Positions 35,224 through 44,357 of a stretch of 64,000 bases of DNA are shown here, piece by piece (the stretch's first letter is position 1; each line of letters starts with the position of its first letter). Source of the DNA: an uncultured Clostridia bacterium. Its GTDB lineage: Bacteria; Bacillota; Clostridia; UBA1381; UBA9506. The notes below the pieces were generated by a model. It was not told where the DNA came from. It did no database searches and was given only the letters and a program-made list of their open reading frames with translations. The stretch is taken from positions 1-64,000 of the forward strand of contig CAKSBF010000006.1 in the NCBI GenBank assembly GCA_934438075.1. Direction: 5' to 3'. A program made the translations under genes and the position numbers.

Positions 35224-35252
35224 TTGACAAACAGAATGTGGGCACCTATAAT
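35224..35252 (+). promoter_or_regulatory. Consensus sigma-A promoter of the XRE/superoxide-reductase-like gene
   Basis: TTGACA (35224-35229), 17 bases, TATAAT (35247-35252): perfect consensus. TTGACAA and TTGTCAA (35224-35230 and 35264-35270) flank the -10 box as an inverted repeat, a possible operator. The leader to the GTG start is about 135 bases. Confidence 0.75.
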
Positions 35253-35394
35253 GAAATTGATTGTCAAACTGCAGTTCGGTGAATAGTAAAAAACATCAGT
35301 AGTACACAGGAATCAGAAAATTCAAAAACTCTACGGAGCGTTCATTGTAAAATTATCTTGCCGATTTTATAATATTAATGAAGGAGGTGTTATT

Positions 35395-35979
35395 GTGGAT
35401 CAGATAAAAACAGGAAAATTAATTCGAACACTGCGTCAAAAGCAAAATATGACGCAGCTAAGTTTAGCCCAAAAAATTGGCGTCAGTGATAAGGCCGTTT
35501 CCAAATGGGAACGCGGCTGCGGAGCTCCGGATATTTCTCTGCTGCCCCTTTTATCCGGCGTGCTGCATATTGATACCGAGGTGTTGTTAACGGGCGAATT
35601 GGAGGAAAATAATATGACAAACGGAAATTTAAAAAAATTAAACTTTTATATCTGCCCGTTCTGCGGAAACCTACTGTTTTCCACAGACCATGCGGACATC
35701 AGTTGCTGCAGCAAAAAGCTACTCCCGCTTCAAGCGCAGAAATCGAATAATGAAAATCAGTTAGATATCACTTTAAGCGATAGCGAATGGTATGTCACAT
35801 CCAAACATCCCATGCAGAGAGAACATTACATTTCCTTCATTGTTTTTCTGACAGGAGATACTCTGATTGTCAAAAAGCAATTCCCCAAATGGGGTTTAGA
35901 AACCAGGTTTCCTTTTTTCGCACACGGAACTCTATTGTGGTACTGTAACCGCCACGGCTTATTTTACTGCGAAATATAA
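35395..35979 (+). CDS. XRE regulator fused to desulfoferrodoxin/superoxide-reductase-like domain
   Basis: 194-residue fusion. Residues 5-65 are a Cro/C1 HTH (LRQKQNMTQLSLAQKIGVSD, AVSKWERG). Next is a small Cys site, C87-x2-C90 and C104-C105, like the desulforedoxin-type iron or zinc centre. Residues 131-194 resemble the superoxide reductase iron domain: HPMQREHYISFI gives H138 and H144, and CNRHGLF gives C184 and H187. The first histidine of the usual four (in the loop before the HPM motif) is replaced by Leu/Lys, so it may sense rather than catalyse. The start is GTG 35395 with GGAGG seven bases before. Likely an oxygen or iron responsive regulator. Confidence 0.78.
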   Translation: MDQIKTGKLIRTLRQKQNMTQLSLAQKIGVSDKAVSKWERGCGAPDISLLPLLSGVLHIDTEVLLTGELEENNMTNGNLKKLNFYICPFCGNLLFSTDHADISCCSKKLLPLQAQKSNNENQLDITLSDSEWYVTSKHPMQREHYISFIVFLTGDTLIVKKQFPKWGLETRFPFFAHGTLLWYCNRHGLFYCEI

Positions 35980-35989
35980 TAACATACAA

Positions 35990-36023
35990 AAATAGAGAGA
36001 AACATCAAAGTTTCTCTCTATTT
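35990..36023. terminator. Bidirectional terminator between the XRE gene and rpmB
   Basis: AAATAGAGAGAAAC pairs perfectly with GTTTCTCTCTATTT, with T-rich tails on both strands; the genes converge here. Confidence 0.9.
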
Positions 36024-36052
36024 TTCTTTTCTTCTTTTCGCGATTTTCATCA

Positions 36053-36241
36053 TTAGTTCGCACGGACAACCTTATCGGAACGCAGGCAACGGGAACAAAC
36101 GGAAACAGTTTTCGGAGTTCCATTTACCATAGCCTTTACCTTTCTGATATTCGGCTTCCAAGTACGATTGCTTCTTCTGTGGGAGTGGCTGACCTTAATT
36201 CCAAACACAACACCCTTACCGCAAATCTCACACTTAGCCAT
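36053..36241 (-). CDS. rpmB: 50S ribosomal protein L28
   Basis: 62-residue ribosomal protein, complete. It has the Cys pairs CEIC near the N-terminus and CSRC near the C-terminus, the zinc-binding form, and SHSHRRSNRTWKPN in between. ATG 36241 follows GGAGG. Monocistronic, with a sigma-A promoter 60 bases upstream and a bidirectional terminator behind. Confidence 0.97.
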   Translation of the reverse strand: MAKCEICGKGVVFGIKVSHSHRRSNRTWKPNIRKVKAMVNGTPKTVSVCSRCLRSDKVVRAN

Positions 36242-36298
36242 CTATTATTGCACCTCCAGTTATATCTTCATATTTCAAGTCGCAAAAACAACAGATAT

Positions 36299-36327
36299 AT
36301 TATAACAGAAAATTTACGTGATTGCAA
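36299..36327 (-). promoter_or_regulatory. Sigma-A promoter of rpmB
   Basis: TTGCAA (36327-36322), 17 bases, TATAAT (36304-36299) on the minus strand. Confidence 0.75.
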
Positions 36328-36533
36328 GCATTTTTTACAAACTTTTTCTTTTTCTGTATTTTGCCGTTTTCACAAAAGCCGCTATGCACAATATCCTTAT
36401 AAAAATACCAACATTTTACCATTTATAAAAAAATTGAACAAAGCAAAAAACACTTTTATTAAGGTCGCACTTTTGTACTTTTTTTACAGCCTTACCGACT
36501 TAGGAAAAAGTAAATTTATGTCATTTTTTAGTC
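36328..36533. other. AT-rich intergenic stretch, nothing recognised
   Basis: Lies between divergent promoters of rpmB and the permease gene. No open frame, riboswitch or repeat was recognised. Confidence 0.4.
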
Positions 36534-36561
36534 TTGACTTTTAAAAAAACAGTATTATAAT
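36534..36561 (+). promoter_or_regulatory. Sigma-A promoter of the permease operon
   Basis: TTGACT (36534-36539), 16 bases, TATAAT (36556-36561); about 90-base leader to ATG 36656. Confidence 0.7.
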
Positions 36562-36655
36562 GAGTAATGGTAATGAACTGGAATTTCTCTTGCTTTTCTT
36601 ATTCTTAATCTGCCCTTGCGGCTTTTAATAAATATTATCTTTCATGGAGGAAAAT

Positions 36656-38005
36656 ATGATTACACAAATAATAGCTGTTACCATTTTTATTTTAATGTTT
36701 GCTCTTGTCATTTCAGAAAAGCTTGAGCGACACACCGTAACGCTTCTCTGTGCCGGAGCTGTGCTGGTTTTCGTTTTTGGGATCTGCATGCACAGTATGA
36801 CAGCCATTAGCGAAACATTAAATATAAAAAGCATTTTTACCGTTGGTTTTTGGCATCAGTCCGGAAATGCCGAGGAAACCTCAAAAGGAATTAACTGGTC
36901 TACCATTTTCTTCATTTTTGGCATGATGGTGATGGTGGAAGGCATGGCGAAAGCCGGTTTTTTCCGTTGGCTTTGTATCACCATAGCTGACTTGGTAAAA
37001 TACAAAACCATACCGATTTTAATTACCTTTATGATTATGTCTTTTGTCCTGTCCATGTTCATTGACAGTATTACTGTTATACTGTTTCTGGCAGCTGTTA
37101 CCGTCGAACTGGCACAAATGTTAAAATTTGACCCAATCCCGATGATTCTGGCTGAAATATTTTGCGCAAACCTCGGCGGCTCAGCTACCATGTGCGGTGA
37201 CCCGCCGAATATTATCATCGGCACCTCGCTTGGTTACTCATTTGGCGATTTCATTTCAAACACAGGTATCATTGCCGTGATTTCTTTAATTCTCATAGTA
37301 TTCTACTTTTTCTTTTGTTTTAAAAAGCAGCTTTCCGGCTCTGCAAACGTAAAGAAAGAGGAATTACCGCATCCCAAAGATGCCATTCGCAGCAAAAAAA
37401 GCTTTGCTGCAAGCACTGTCATTTTTTTAGTTGCAGTCGTATTACTTGTGACGCATGCGCAAACCGGGCTTACCGTTGCGACTATAGGATTGTTTATCGC
37501 AGCTCTTATGTTAATTGCATCCGGAAAAGAAGCTCTTGAACTGATAAAAAAGTTAGATTATAAAACTCTGCTCTTCTTCATCGGATTGTTCGTTGTCGTC
37601 GGTGGTTTGGAACAAACGGGTGTCCTGGAGATTGTTGCTGCTTTTATTGGAAAAATCTGCGGAGGAAACTTCTACCTGGTAGTAGCAATTGTAATCTGGA
37701 TTTCCGGTATAGCCAGCGCTTTTGTGGACAACATTCCTTTTGCTGCAACGATGATTCCCATTATTAAAAGTTTGTCCGTTGCAGAAGGCGTAAACCTTCC
37801 GATTCTTGCTTGGGCGCTCTCTATGGGTACGGATATCGGCGGAAGCGCAACGCCAATCGGTGCATCCGCAAACGTTGTCGGAACTTCTGTCGCCGCCAAA
37901 AAAGGTTATCCGGTCGGCTGGGGCAGATATTGTAAGTCAATGGTACCGGCCACTCTAATTGTTTTGCTGGTTTCAACAGTATATATCTGGTTAGTATACG
38001 CATAA
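36656..38005 (+). CDS. Ion permease of the ArsB/NhaD/CitM superfamily
   Basis: 449-residue inner-membrane protein with about 11-12 hydrophobic segments and two inverted halves. Each half carries the re-entrant loop motif: GGSATMCGDPPNIIIG and GGSATPIGASANVVGT. The second half also has AFVDNIPFAATMIP. This is the Ion Transporter superfamily pattern (ArsB arsenite, NhaD Na+/H+, CitM); the exact ion is not readable. ATG 36656 follows GGAGG; the four-codon extension overlaps the ribosome site. Followed after 21 bases by the cytidylate-kinase-like gene, so cotranscribed. Confidence 0.88.
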   Translation: MITQIIAVTIFILMFALVISEKLERHTVTLLCAGAVLVFVFGICMHSMTAISETLNIKSIFTVGFWHQSGNAEETSKGINWSTIFFIFGMMVMVEGMAKAGFFRWLCITIADLVKYKTIPILITFMIMSFVLSMFIDSITVILFLAAVTVELAQMLKFDPIPMILAEIFCANLGGSATMCGDPPNIIIGTSLGYSFGDFISNTGIIAVISLILIVFYFFFCFKKQLSGSANVKKEELPHPKDAIRSKKSFAASTVIFLVAVVLLVTHAQTGLTVATIGLFIAALMLIASGKEALELIKKLDYKTLLFFIGLFVVVGGLEQTGVLEIVAAFIGKICGGNFYLVVAIVIWISGIASAFVDNIPFAATMIPIIKSLSVAEGVNLPILAWALSMGTDIGGSATPIGASANVVGTSVAAKKGYPVGWGRYCKSMVPATLIVLLVSTVYIWLVYA

Positions 38006-38026
38006 TGTATAAAAGGAGGACGCATC

Positions 38027-38629
38027 ATGGATAACAAACAGGTTATTATTTCCGTCAGCCGCGAATTTGGCAGCGGCGGTCATGCCATTGCACAGGACAT
38101 TTCCGAACGTTTTGGTCTCCCCTTGTACGACAGTAATCTGCTGCAGGAGATTGCCAACGAAAAAGACCTGGATGTGCAAAATCTTCGCAAATATGATGAA
38201 AAACCGAAGATAAAGCTTTTCTCCAGAAACGTGCAGGGTTACAGCAACTCCCCGGAAGAAAACATCGCAAACATTCAGTTTGACTACCTTCGCGAAAAGG
38301 CAGACAGCGGCGAATCATTTGTTATTGTCGGACGCTGTTCAGAAGAAGTTTTAAAAAATTATTCCTGCATGATCCCCGTTTTCATCCTTGGAGATATGGA
38401 TAAAAAAATAGAACGTCTGATGCAATTGCACAACATTAGTGCAAACAAGGCTGAAAGCATGATTATACAAAACAACAAAAAAAGAAAAGCTTATCACAAT
38501 CACTACTGTACCGGAAAATGGGGTGATTCCAGAAACTACGAGCTTTCTGTCAACAGCAGCAAGCTTGGTTTGGAAAAAACTGCCGATCTTATTGAAAATT
38601 ATGTGAACGAGCGGTTGAAAGAAATGTAG
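38027..38629 (+). CDS. Cytidylate kinase-like protein
   Basis: 200-residue P-loop protein of the cytidylate-kinase-like family (distinct from Cmk). The N-terminus has SREFGSGGHAIAQDIS with a glycine-rich loop. GESFVIVGRC and VFILGDMDKKIERL match the family core; the later NNKKRKAYHNHYC matches its lid. ATG 38027 follows GGAGGAC. Similar proteins often sit beside transporters or regulators in Clostridia, but the substrate is not established. It is second in the operon with the ion permease. Confidence 0.85.
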   Translation: MDNKQVIISVSREFGSGGHAIAQDISERFGLPLYDSNLLQEIANEKDLDVQNLRKYDEKPKIKLFSRNVQGYSNSPEENIANIQFDYLREKADSGESFVIVGRCSEEVLKNYSCMIPVFILGDMDKKIERLMQLHNISANKAESMIIQNNKKRKAYHNHYCTGKWGDSRNYELSVNSSKLGLEKTADLIENYVNERLKEM

Positions 38630-38638
38630 ACAAGCGAC

Positions 38639-38679
38639 AAAACAGCAGCGGCAACATCACATTTGCCGCTGCTGTTTTT
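38639..38679. terminator. Bidirectional terminator
   Basis: AAAACAGCAGCGGCAA pairs with TTGCCGCTGCTGTTTT around an 8-base loop. It serves the kinase-like gene and, reversed, overlaps the end of the exonuclease gene. Confidence 0.92.
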
Positions 38680-39433
38680 ATATTTCTATTTCCAGTCCTA
38701 CCGGACAATGGTCACTCCCTAATATTTCAGAATAAATACTTGCTTCACGGATATTCGCTTCCAGTCTTTTTGACACAATAAAATAATCAATACGCCACCC
38801 CGCATTATTTTTTCTTGCATTGGCGCGATATGACCACCACGAATATGCTCCCGTGCGCTCAGGGTATAGCACACGAAAAGTATCACAAAAACCCGCTTCC
38901 AAAAGTTCTGTCATCTTACCTCTTTCCTCATCGGAAAAGCCCGGATTGCCGCGATTGGTCCTAGGATTTTTCAAATCAATTTCCTGATGTGCCACGTTCA
39001 AATCTCCGCAATAAATAACAGGTTTTTTCGCATCCAATTCCAAAAGATATGCTCTTAAATCATTTTCCCATTGCATGCGATATTCCAGCCGCGCAAGTTC
39101 CGGTTGGGCATTCGGCGTATATACATTAACCAGATAACACTTCTCAAACTCCAGTGTGATGGCACGTCCCTCCGTGCTGTGCTCCTCTTTGCCAATACCA
39201 TAAGTCACCGATAGAGGCTTTACTTTAGAAAACACTGCCGTACCGGAATATCCCTTACGCACAGCGCTGTTCCAAAACTGCTCATAACCTTCTGTAATGA
39301 CTTCCGCTTGTTCCGGCTGCATTTTCGTTTCCTGAATACAAAAAACATCTGCCTGCACCTGTTGAAAAAAATCTAAAAACCCTTTTGTTAAACATGCACG
39401 CAAACCATTTACATTCCACGAAATCAGTTTCAT
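38678..39433 (-). CDS. xth: Exodeoxyribonuclease III (AP endonuclease)
   Basis: 251-residue Mg2+-dependent DNA repair enzyme that incises at abasic sites. Motifs: ISWNVNGLRA, CIQETKM, GDLNVAHQEIDLKN, WRIDYFIVS, and GSDHCPVGLEI with the catalytic His. Length is standard. ATG 39433 is 30 bases after the fmt stop with a GGGGGAAGGAGA site; likely the last gene of the recX-fmt series. Confidence 0.96.
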   Translation of the reverse strand: MKLISWNVNGLRACLTKGFLDFFQQVQADVFCIQETKMQPEQAEVITEGYEQFWNSAVRKGYSGTAVFSKVKPLSVTYGIGKEEHSTEGRAITLEFEKCYLVNVYTPNAQPELARLEYRMQWENDLRAYLLELDAKKPVIYCGDLNVAHQEIDLKNPRTNRGNPGFSDEERGKMTELLEAGFCDTFRVLYPERTGAYSWWSYRANARKNNAGWRIDYFIVSKRLEANIREASIYSEILGSDHCPVGLEIEI

Positions 39434-39463
39434 TATTTTCTCCTTCCCCCAACTCTGTTTTGG

Positions 39464-40396
39464 CTACTTTCCTAAAATCTCCCCAGTCTCAATATGATTT
39501 CCCTTTAAATATTCACCCACGGGCATGCGTCTTTTGCCATCAAACTGCACTTCTGTCACACGTACCGCACCCTCGCCGCACAAAACTAAAATGCCATCCG
39601 CATCAGCTCTCAAGATTTCGCCGCACTCCCCTGCTTTTTCGCATGCCTCGGCCTTTACCTCAAAAATCCGCATCCGCCTGCCCTGATACAGGGTATGAGC
39701 CGCCGGATATGGATTCATCGCGCGCACCAGATTGGAAATCTCTGTTGCTGATTTTGAAAAATCAATTTTTGAGGTTTCCTTACTCAACATCGGCGCATAG
39801 CATGAAAGACCGTCCTCCTGTTTTTCCCCTTGCAAAGTGCCTTGTTCCAGCTGCCGTAAAGCCTCTACAAGAACCGTTGCTCCTGCCGATGCCAGTTTAT
39901 CATGCAGTGTCTCGCCATTATCCTCAGGCAAAATATTCACTTCCGTTTTCAGCAGCATATCTCCGGTATCAAGCCCCGCATCCATCTGCATGATGGTTAC
40001 GCCTGTTACATTTTCACCATTCGCAATGCTCCATTGAATCGGTGCAGCACCGCGGTACTTAGGCAGGAGCGAAGCATGAACATTAATGCAGCCATATTGC
40101 GGTAAATCCAATATTTTCTGCGGCAAAATTTTCCCAAACGCCGCAACTATAAACACTTGTGCGTCATAGGCAGCCAGTTTATCATAAGTCTCCTGCGTAC
40201 GCATGGAATCCGGCTGGTAAACCTCTATACCCTTTTCCAATGCATATTCCTTCACAGGCGGCGGAGTCATTTTGTGTCCGCGGCCTTTCGGTTTATCAGG
40301 CTGAGTTACTACCAAAAGCACCTTGTGTCCTGCCTCCACCAATGCAGAAAGAGATGCAACTGCAAAATCAGGCGTCCCCATAAATATCAGTTTCAT
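39464..40396 (-). CDS. fmt: Methionyl-tRNA formyltransferase
   Basis: 310-residue enzyme adding formyl from 10-formyl-THF to Met-tRNAi. The start FMGTPDFAVASL, catalytic INVHASLLPKYRGAAPIQW and DAGLDTGDML are conserved; the C-terminal OB-fold domain is present. ATG 40396 overlaps the def stop (ATGA). The def-fmt pair is the usual arrangement. Confidence 0.98.
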   Translation of the reverse strand: MKLIFMGTPDFAVASLSALVEAGHKVLLVVTQPDKPKGRGHKMTPPPVKEYALEKGIEVYQPDSMRTQETYDKLAAYDAQVFIVAAFGKILPQKILDLPQYGCINVHASLLPKYRGAAPIQWSIANGENVTGVTIMQMDAGLDTGDMLLKTEVNILPEDNGETLHDKLASAGATVLVEALRQLEQGTLQGEKQEDGLSCYAPMLSKETSKIDFSKSATEISNLVRAMNPYPAAHTLYQGRRMRIFEVKAEACEKAGECGEILRADADGILVLCGEGAVRVTEVQFDGKRRMPVGEYLKGNHIETGEILGK

Positions 40397-40878
40397 GCCT
40401 CATCCTCCTTATTATCCTGCTCCACTTCCACAAATTCTATCATATCATCAATATAAAGTTTACCGCTTAAGTGGTCTATTTCGTGGCACATTGCAACGGC
40501 CAGCCACCCTTCGGCAGCTTTCTCAAAAGTTCTGCCGTCTCTTCCTGTTGCGCGTACAATCACCTTTTTAGGTCTCCGCACCCTCGCATGCTTACCCGGC
40601 ACAGACAAACAACCCTCTATGTTTTCCTGCGAACCTTTACGATACACAATAACAGGATTAATCATTTCAATCAAGCCTTCGCCAATGTCAATCACAACCA
40701 CACGCCGCAGCACACCTACCTGCGGTGCCGCTAACCCAACACCCTCCGCGGCGTACATCGTTTCTGCCATATCCTCCAACAGGTGAACCACTTCCTCATC
40801 CACCGCCGTCACTTTGCGCGACTTTCTCCGCAAAGAAGCCTCGTCATTTTCCAAAGTTAATATCTTTCTCAGTGCCAT
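40393..40878 (-). CDS. def: Peptide deformylase
   Basis: 161-residue metal-dependent enzyme removing N-formyl from nascent proteins. All three motifs are intact: EGVGLAAPQVG, EGCLSVPG and CHEIDHLSG. Length is slightly long because of an acidic C-terminal tail (EVEQDNKEDEA). ATG 40878 lies 22 bases after the priA stop with a GGGAGG site. Confidence 0.98.
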   Translation of the reverse strand: MALRKILTLENDEASLRRKSRKVTAVDEEVVHLLEDMAETMYAAEGVGLAAPQVGVLRRVVVIDIGEGLIEMINPVIVYRKGSQENIEGCLSVPGKHARVRRPKKVIVRATGRDGRTFEKAAEGWLAVAMCHEIDHLSGKLYIDDMIEFVEVEQDNKEDEA

Positions 40879-40899
40879 AAACGGCTCCCTCCCACAAAA

Positions 40900-43161
40900 T
40901 TACATCATATTATTCGGGTTGCACTCCAAAACCAAATTAATCCACTTATTTTCTTTGCTTCTATCGTGGCGTCGCAGCATTTTTTCTAAAATTTCCCGTA
41001 TCTCATTATTTATGTGACACTTAATCAAAATCCGATATCGGTATTTATTGTTGATTTTTGCAAGCGTGGCTGCACCCGGTCCTAAAATTTCTACTGTATT
41101 TGTCTTATTTTTCAAAAAATCAATCCGCAAGCCATTTGCCACCTTCGCAGCATATGCGGACAGCGCTTGTTCATTGGCTCCCGTCAGCAAAACAGAGACC
41201 ATATCACAGTACGGGGGGTAATGAAGCGCACGCCGCAATGAGATTTCTTCTTCATAAAACGCTTGATAATCCTGCTCACACGCCTGCTGAAGCACCTCAC
41301 TTTCCGGCATATAGGTCTGCACAATCGCCCTGCCGGCACTCTTGCCTCTCCCCGCTCTGCCGCAAACCTGGGTAATTAAATCAAATGTGCGTTCATTTGC
41401 GCGAAAATCATCCAGATTTAGCGACAAATCTGCAGCCAGCACACCGACCAGAGTGACCTCCGGAAAATCAAGCCCCTTTGCAACCATTTGCGTTCCGATT
41501 AAAATATCAATTTTTTCTTTGGAAAACTGTTCTAATATCTGCTGATGCGAAGACTTTCCGCCCGTAGTATCCACATCCATCCGCAAAACGGTTGCCGTTG
41601 GAAACAGTTCGTGAATTTCCTCCTCTACACGCTGTGTGCCTGTACCAAAATGGCGAATGTACGGACTTCCGCACACAGGGCACAGCCGAGGATTGCGCAC
41701 CGTATAACCGCAATAATGACAGGTAAGAAAATTTTTATGTTTATGATATGTCATCGCTACACTGCAATGCTTACATTTCACCACATAGCCACAGTTTCGG
41801 CATGAAACAAAGGTCGAAAAGCCGCGTCGGTTTAAAAATAAAATCGTCTGTTTCTTTTGTTCCAGATTAGCAGCAATTTCTGTCTTCATTCTTTTACTGA
41901 AAACAGAACGATTTCCTTCTGCCAATTCTCTCCGCATATCAACAATCTCTGTCTTCGGCATCTGCATATGATTGGCCCTTCTCGACAAGGTAAGCAACCG
42001 ATATTCGCCTTGCTGGGCGCGATAATAACTTTCCATACTCGGTGTTGCCGAGGCCAAAACAAGCGGTATATTATACTGTTTTGCACGAAACAGCGCAACC
42101 TCCCTTGCATGATATGCCGGAATGTTTTCCGCCTTATAGGAGGTTTCATGCTCTTCATCCATTACAATCAATCCAAGATTTTCAAGCGGCGCAAAAACCG
42201 CCGACCGCACACCAACCACTACATCCACCAGACCGTCACGAATACGTTTATATTCATCATAACGTTCACCGAAAGAAAGCCGAGAGTGTAAAATCGCCAC
42301 ACGACTGCCAAATCTTCCGACAAAACGTTCCACCGTCTGAGGTGTTAATGAAATTTCCGGTACCAATACAATTGCACTTTTTTCGCAAGCAATTACTTTT
42401 TCTATACATTGTAAAAAAACCTCTGTTTTGCCACTCCCGGTAACCCCATGCAGCAAAAAAGTTTGCTGATTTTTTCCTCGAAACGCTTCTGCGACGGCAT
42501 CTACCGCTTGGTTTTGCTCTTTTGACAAGGTCAATGGTTTTGTTCTTTCTATTTTCTCAAAATCCACAGGTTTACGAAAAACTTCCATCTCCTGCGATTT
42601 AATAATGCCTTTTTGCTCCAAAGCCCGTATAGTGCTTTGACTTGCTCCGCAAATCAGACGAATATCTGCGTTCGCCACAAAATCATTTTGCAGCAGCAAT
42701 TCAATAATTTTCGCCTGCCTCGGTGCTCTTTTCCGGACCATCTCCAGTGTCAGCAACGCCTCATCATTCGGTATAGCAAGCACAGAACCAACAATAACCT
42801 TATCGTTTGTACGCTCACGGCGCACACCGATTCCGGGCGGTGTAATCGCTTTAATAGCCGCCGCCAAGGTACAAAAACAACTTTCCTGCAAAAAGCGGCA
42901 AACTGCCAGCATCTTTTCGTCAAACATCGGAAGCGGGGATAGCACCGCATAGATCTCCTTCAGCTTATCATAATCCGTTTCCTCTGGAAGCTCAACTACA
43001 TAACCTTCTATCACGCTGTCTCCCGCCCCAAACGGTACGCTGACTAATGAGCCGATAGAAATCTGCTCTGTCATCTGCTCCGGAACCAAGTAATGATATA
43101 CTTTATCTACATTACGTACCATGCGGTTAATCACCACACCCGCAATCCGTCCTACAGCCAT
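40900..43161 (-). CDS. priA: Primosomal replication protein PriA (helicase)
   Basis: 753-residue 3'-to-5' helicase that restarts stalled replication forks. Walker A GVTGSGKTEVFLQ, Walker B MDEEHETSYK; zinc cluster with CRNCGYVVKCKHC, CHYCGY and CPVCGS; C-terminal helicase motifs QMVAKGLDFPEVTLV and QVCGRAGRG. ATG 43161 overlaps the coaBC end by ten bases; the 12-codon upstream frame is inside coaBC and dropped. Confidence 0.96.
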   Translation of the reverse strand: MAVGRIAGVVINRMVRNVDKVYHYLVPEQMTEQISIGSLVSVPFGAGDSVIEGYVVELPEETDYDKLKEIYAVLSPLPMFDEKMLAVCRFLQESCFCTLAAAIKAITPPGIGVRRERTNDKVIVGSVLAIPNDEALLTLEMVRKRAPRQAKIIELLLQNDFVANADIRLICGASQSTIRALEQKGIIKSQEMEVFRKPVDFEKIERTKPLTLSKEQNQAVDAVAEAFRGKNQQTFLLHGVTGSGKTEVFLQCIEKVIACEKSAIVLVPEISLTPQTVERFVGRFGSRVAILHSRLSFGERYDEYKRIRDGLVDVVVGVRSAVFAPLENLGLIVMDEEHETSYKAENIPAYHAREVALFRAKQYNIPLVLASATPSMESYYRAQQGEYRLLTLSRRANHMQMPKTEIVDMRRELAEGNRSVFSKRMKTEIAANLEQKKQTILFLNRRGFSTFVSCRNCGYVVKCKHCSVAMTYHKHKNFLTCHYCGYTVRNPRLCPVCGSPYIRHFGTGTQRVEEEIHELFPTATVLRMDVDTTGGKSSHQQILEQFSKEKIDILIGTQMVAKGLDFPEVTLVGVLAADLSLNLDDFRANERTFDLITQVCGRAGRGKSAGRAIVQTYMPESEVLQQACEQDYQAFYEEEISLRRALHYPPYCDMVSVLLTGANEQALSAYAAKVANGLRIDFLKNKTNTVEILGPGAATLAKINNKYRYRILIKCHINNEIREILEKMLRRHDRSKENKWINLVLECNPNNMM

Positions 43162-44357
43162 GATTTCACCCGATCCAGCAGCCGCATGGCAACGCAAAAT
43201 TTACTCATATTTGGCAGGGCTTCCTCCGTACCATCCGCACACAGCAGCGTAACGGTGTTCGTATCCGTTCCAAAGCCGGCATTTTTTTCCGTCAGACTGT
43301 TTGCCGCAATCATATTGAGATTTTTCTTTTTCAGTTTTTCTTTGGCGTTTTGCAATAAATTCTGCGTTTCCATGCAAAAACCAACTAATATTTGCCCCTG
43401 CGGTTTATGTTCCCCCAAATATGCCAAAATATCTGGATTTTGTTCCAACTCGATAAATGGATGTGTTTCTTTCTTTTTCATTTTATGTTCCGCAGCCTGT
43501 TTGGGTCGAAAATCCGCCACTGCCGCAGCCTTCACAATAACATCCATGTCTTTCTGACGGTTTGTGACGGTTTCAAACATCTCACGCGCACTCTGTACCT
43601 GTACACATTCGACACCAATCGGCAACGGTACGCTTACACTCCCTGCTATCAACGTAACGTCTGCTCCCCGACACCGCGCTGCACGGGCGATCTCAATCCC
43701 CATTTTTCCGCTGGAATGATTTGTAAGAAAGCGAACCGGATCCAATGCCTCAACCGTTGCCCCTGCAGTAACCAAAAGCTTTTTCCCTGATAAATCCTTT
43801 ATGGTAACTGCATCCAGCACCGCTTCCAACATAGTTTCCGTTGAAACTAGTTTTCCTTTTCCGACCGCGCCGCAGGCAAGTCGTCCGGAATCAGGCTCCA
43901 AAAGCATAACCCCGCGTTCTGAAAGTGTTCTCATATTCCCCTGAACTGCAGCGTTTTCATACATGGCAGTGTTCATTGCCGGTGCTAGGACAATCGGCTT
44001 CTGCACCGCCATAGCAACTGTTGTGAGCATATCATCCGCAATCCCGTTTGCCAGTTTACCAATGACATTTGCCGTAGCCGGCGCAATCAGCATCACATCT
44101 GCCCACTGGGCCAAGGAAATGTGCCGAATTTCCCATGCAACAGGTTCTGCAAACATATCGCAGGCTACAGGATTCTGTGACATACTCTGAAAAGTCAGCG
44201 GCGTGACAAATTCCGTTGCCGCCTTGGTCATCACAACTTTAACCTGTGCCCCAAGTTTTATCAGTCTGCTAATAACATCCGGTATTTTATAAGCCGCAAT
44301 ACCGCCGCAAACACCAATCAGTATATGCTTTCCCTCTAAAATTTTATCAGCTGTCAT
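43152..44357 (-). CDS. coaBC: Bifunctional phosphopantothenoylcysteine decarboxylase/synthetase
   Basis: 401-residue coenzyme A biosynthesis enzyme. The N-terminal CoaC half has GVCGGIAAYK, catalytic His in EIRHISLAQWAD, and the Cys in GRLACGAVGKG. The C-terminal CoaB half has VTAGATVEALDPVRFLTNHS and KAAAVADFRP. ATG 44357 overlaps the recX stop (ATGA) with GGAGG ten bases upstream, preferred over ATG 44366. Confidence 0.96.
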   Translation of the reverse strand: MTADKILEGKHILIGVCGGIAAYKIPDVISRLIKLGAQVKVVMTKAATEFVTPLTFQSMSQNPVACDMFAEPVAWEIRHISLAQWADVMLIAPATANVIGKLANGIADDMLTTVAMAVQKPIVLAPAMNTAMYENAAVQGNMRTLSERGVMLLEPDSGRLACGAVGKGKLVSTETMLEAVLDAVTIKDLSGKKLLVTAGATVEALDPVRFLTNHSSGKMGIEIARAARCRGADVTLIAGSVSVPLPIGVECVQVQSAREMFETVTNRQKDMDVIVKAAAVADFRPKQAAEHKMKKKETHPFIELEQNPDILAYLGEHKPQGQILVGFCMETQNLLQNAKEKLKKKNLNMIAANSLTEKNAGFGTDTNTVTLLCADGTEEALPNMSKFCVAMRLLDRVKSWL

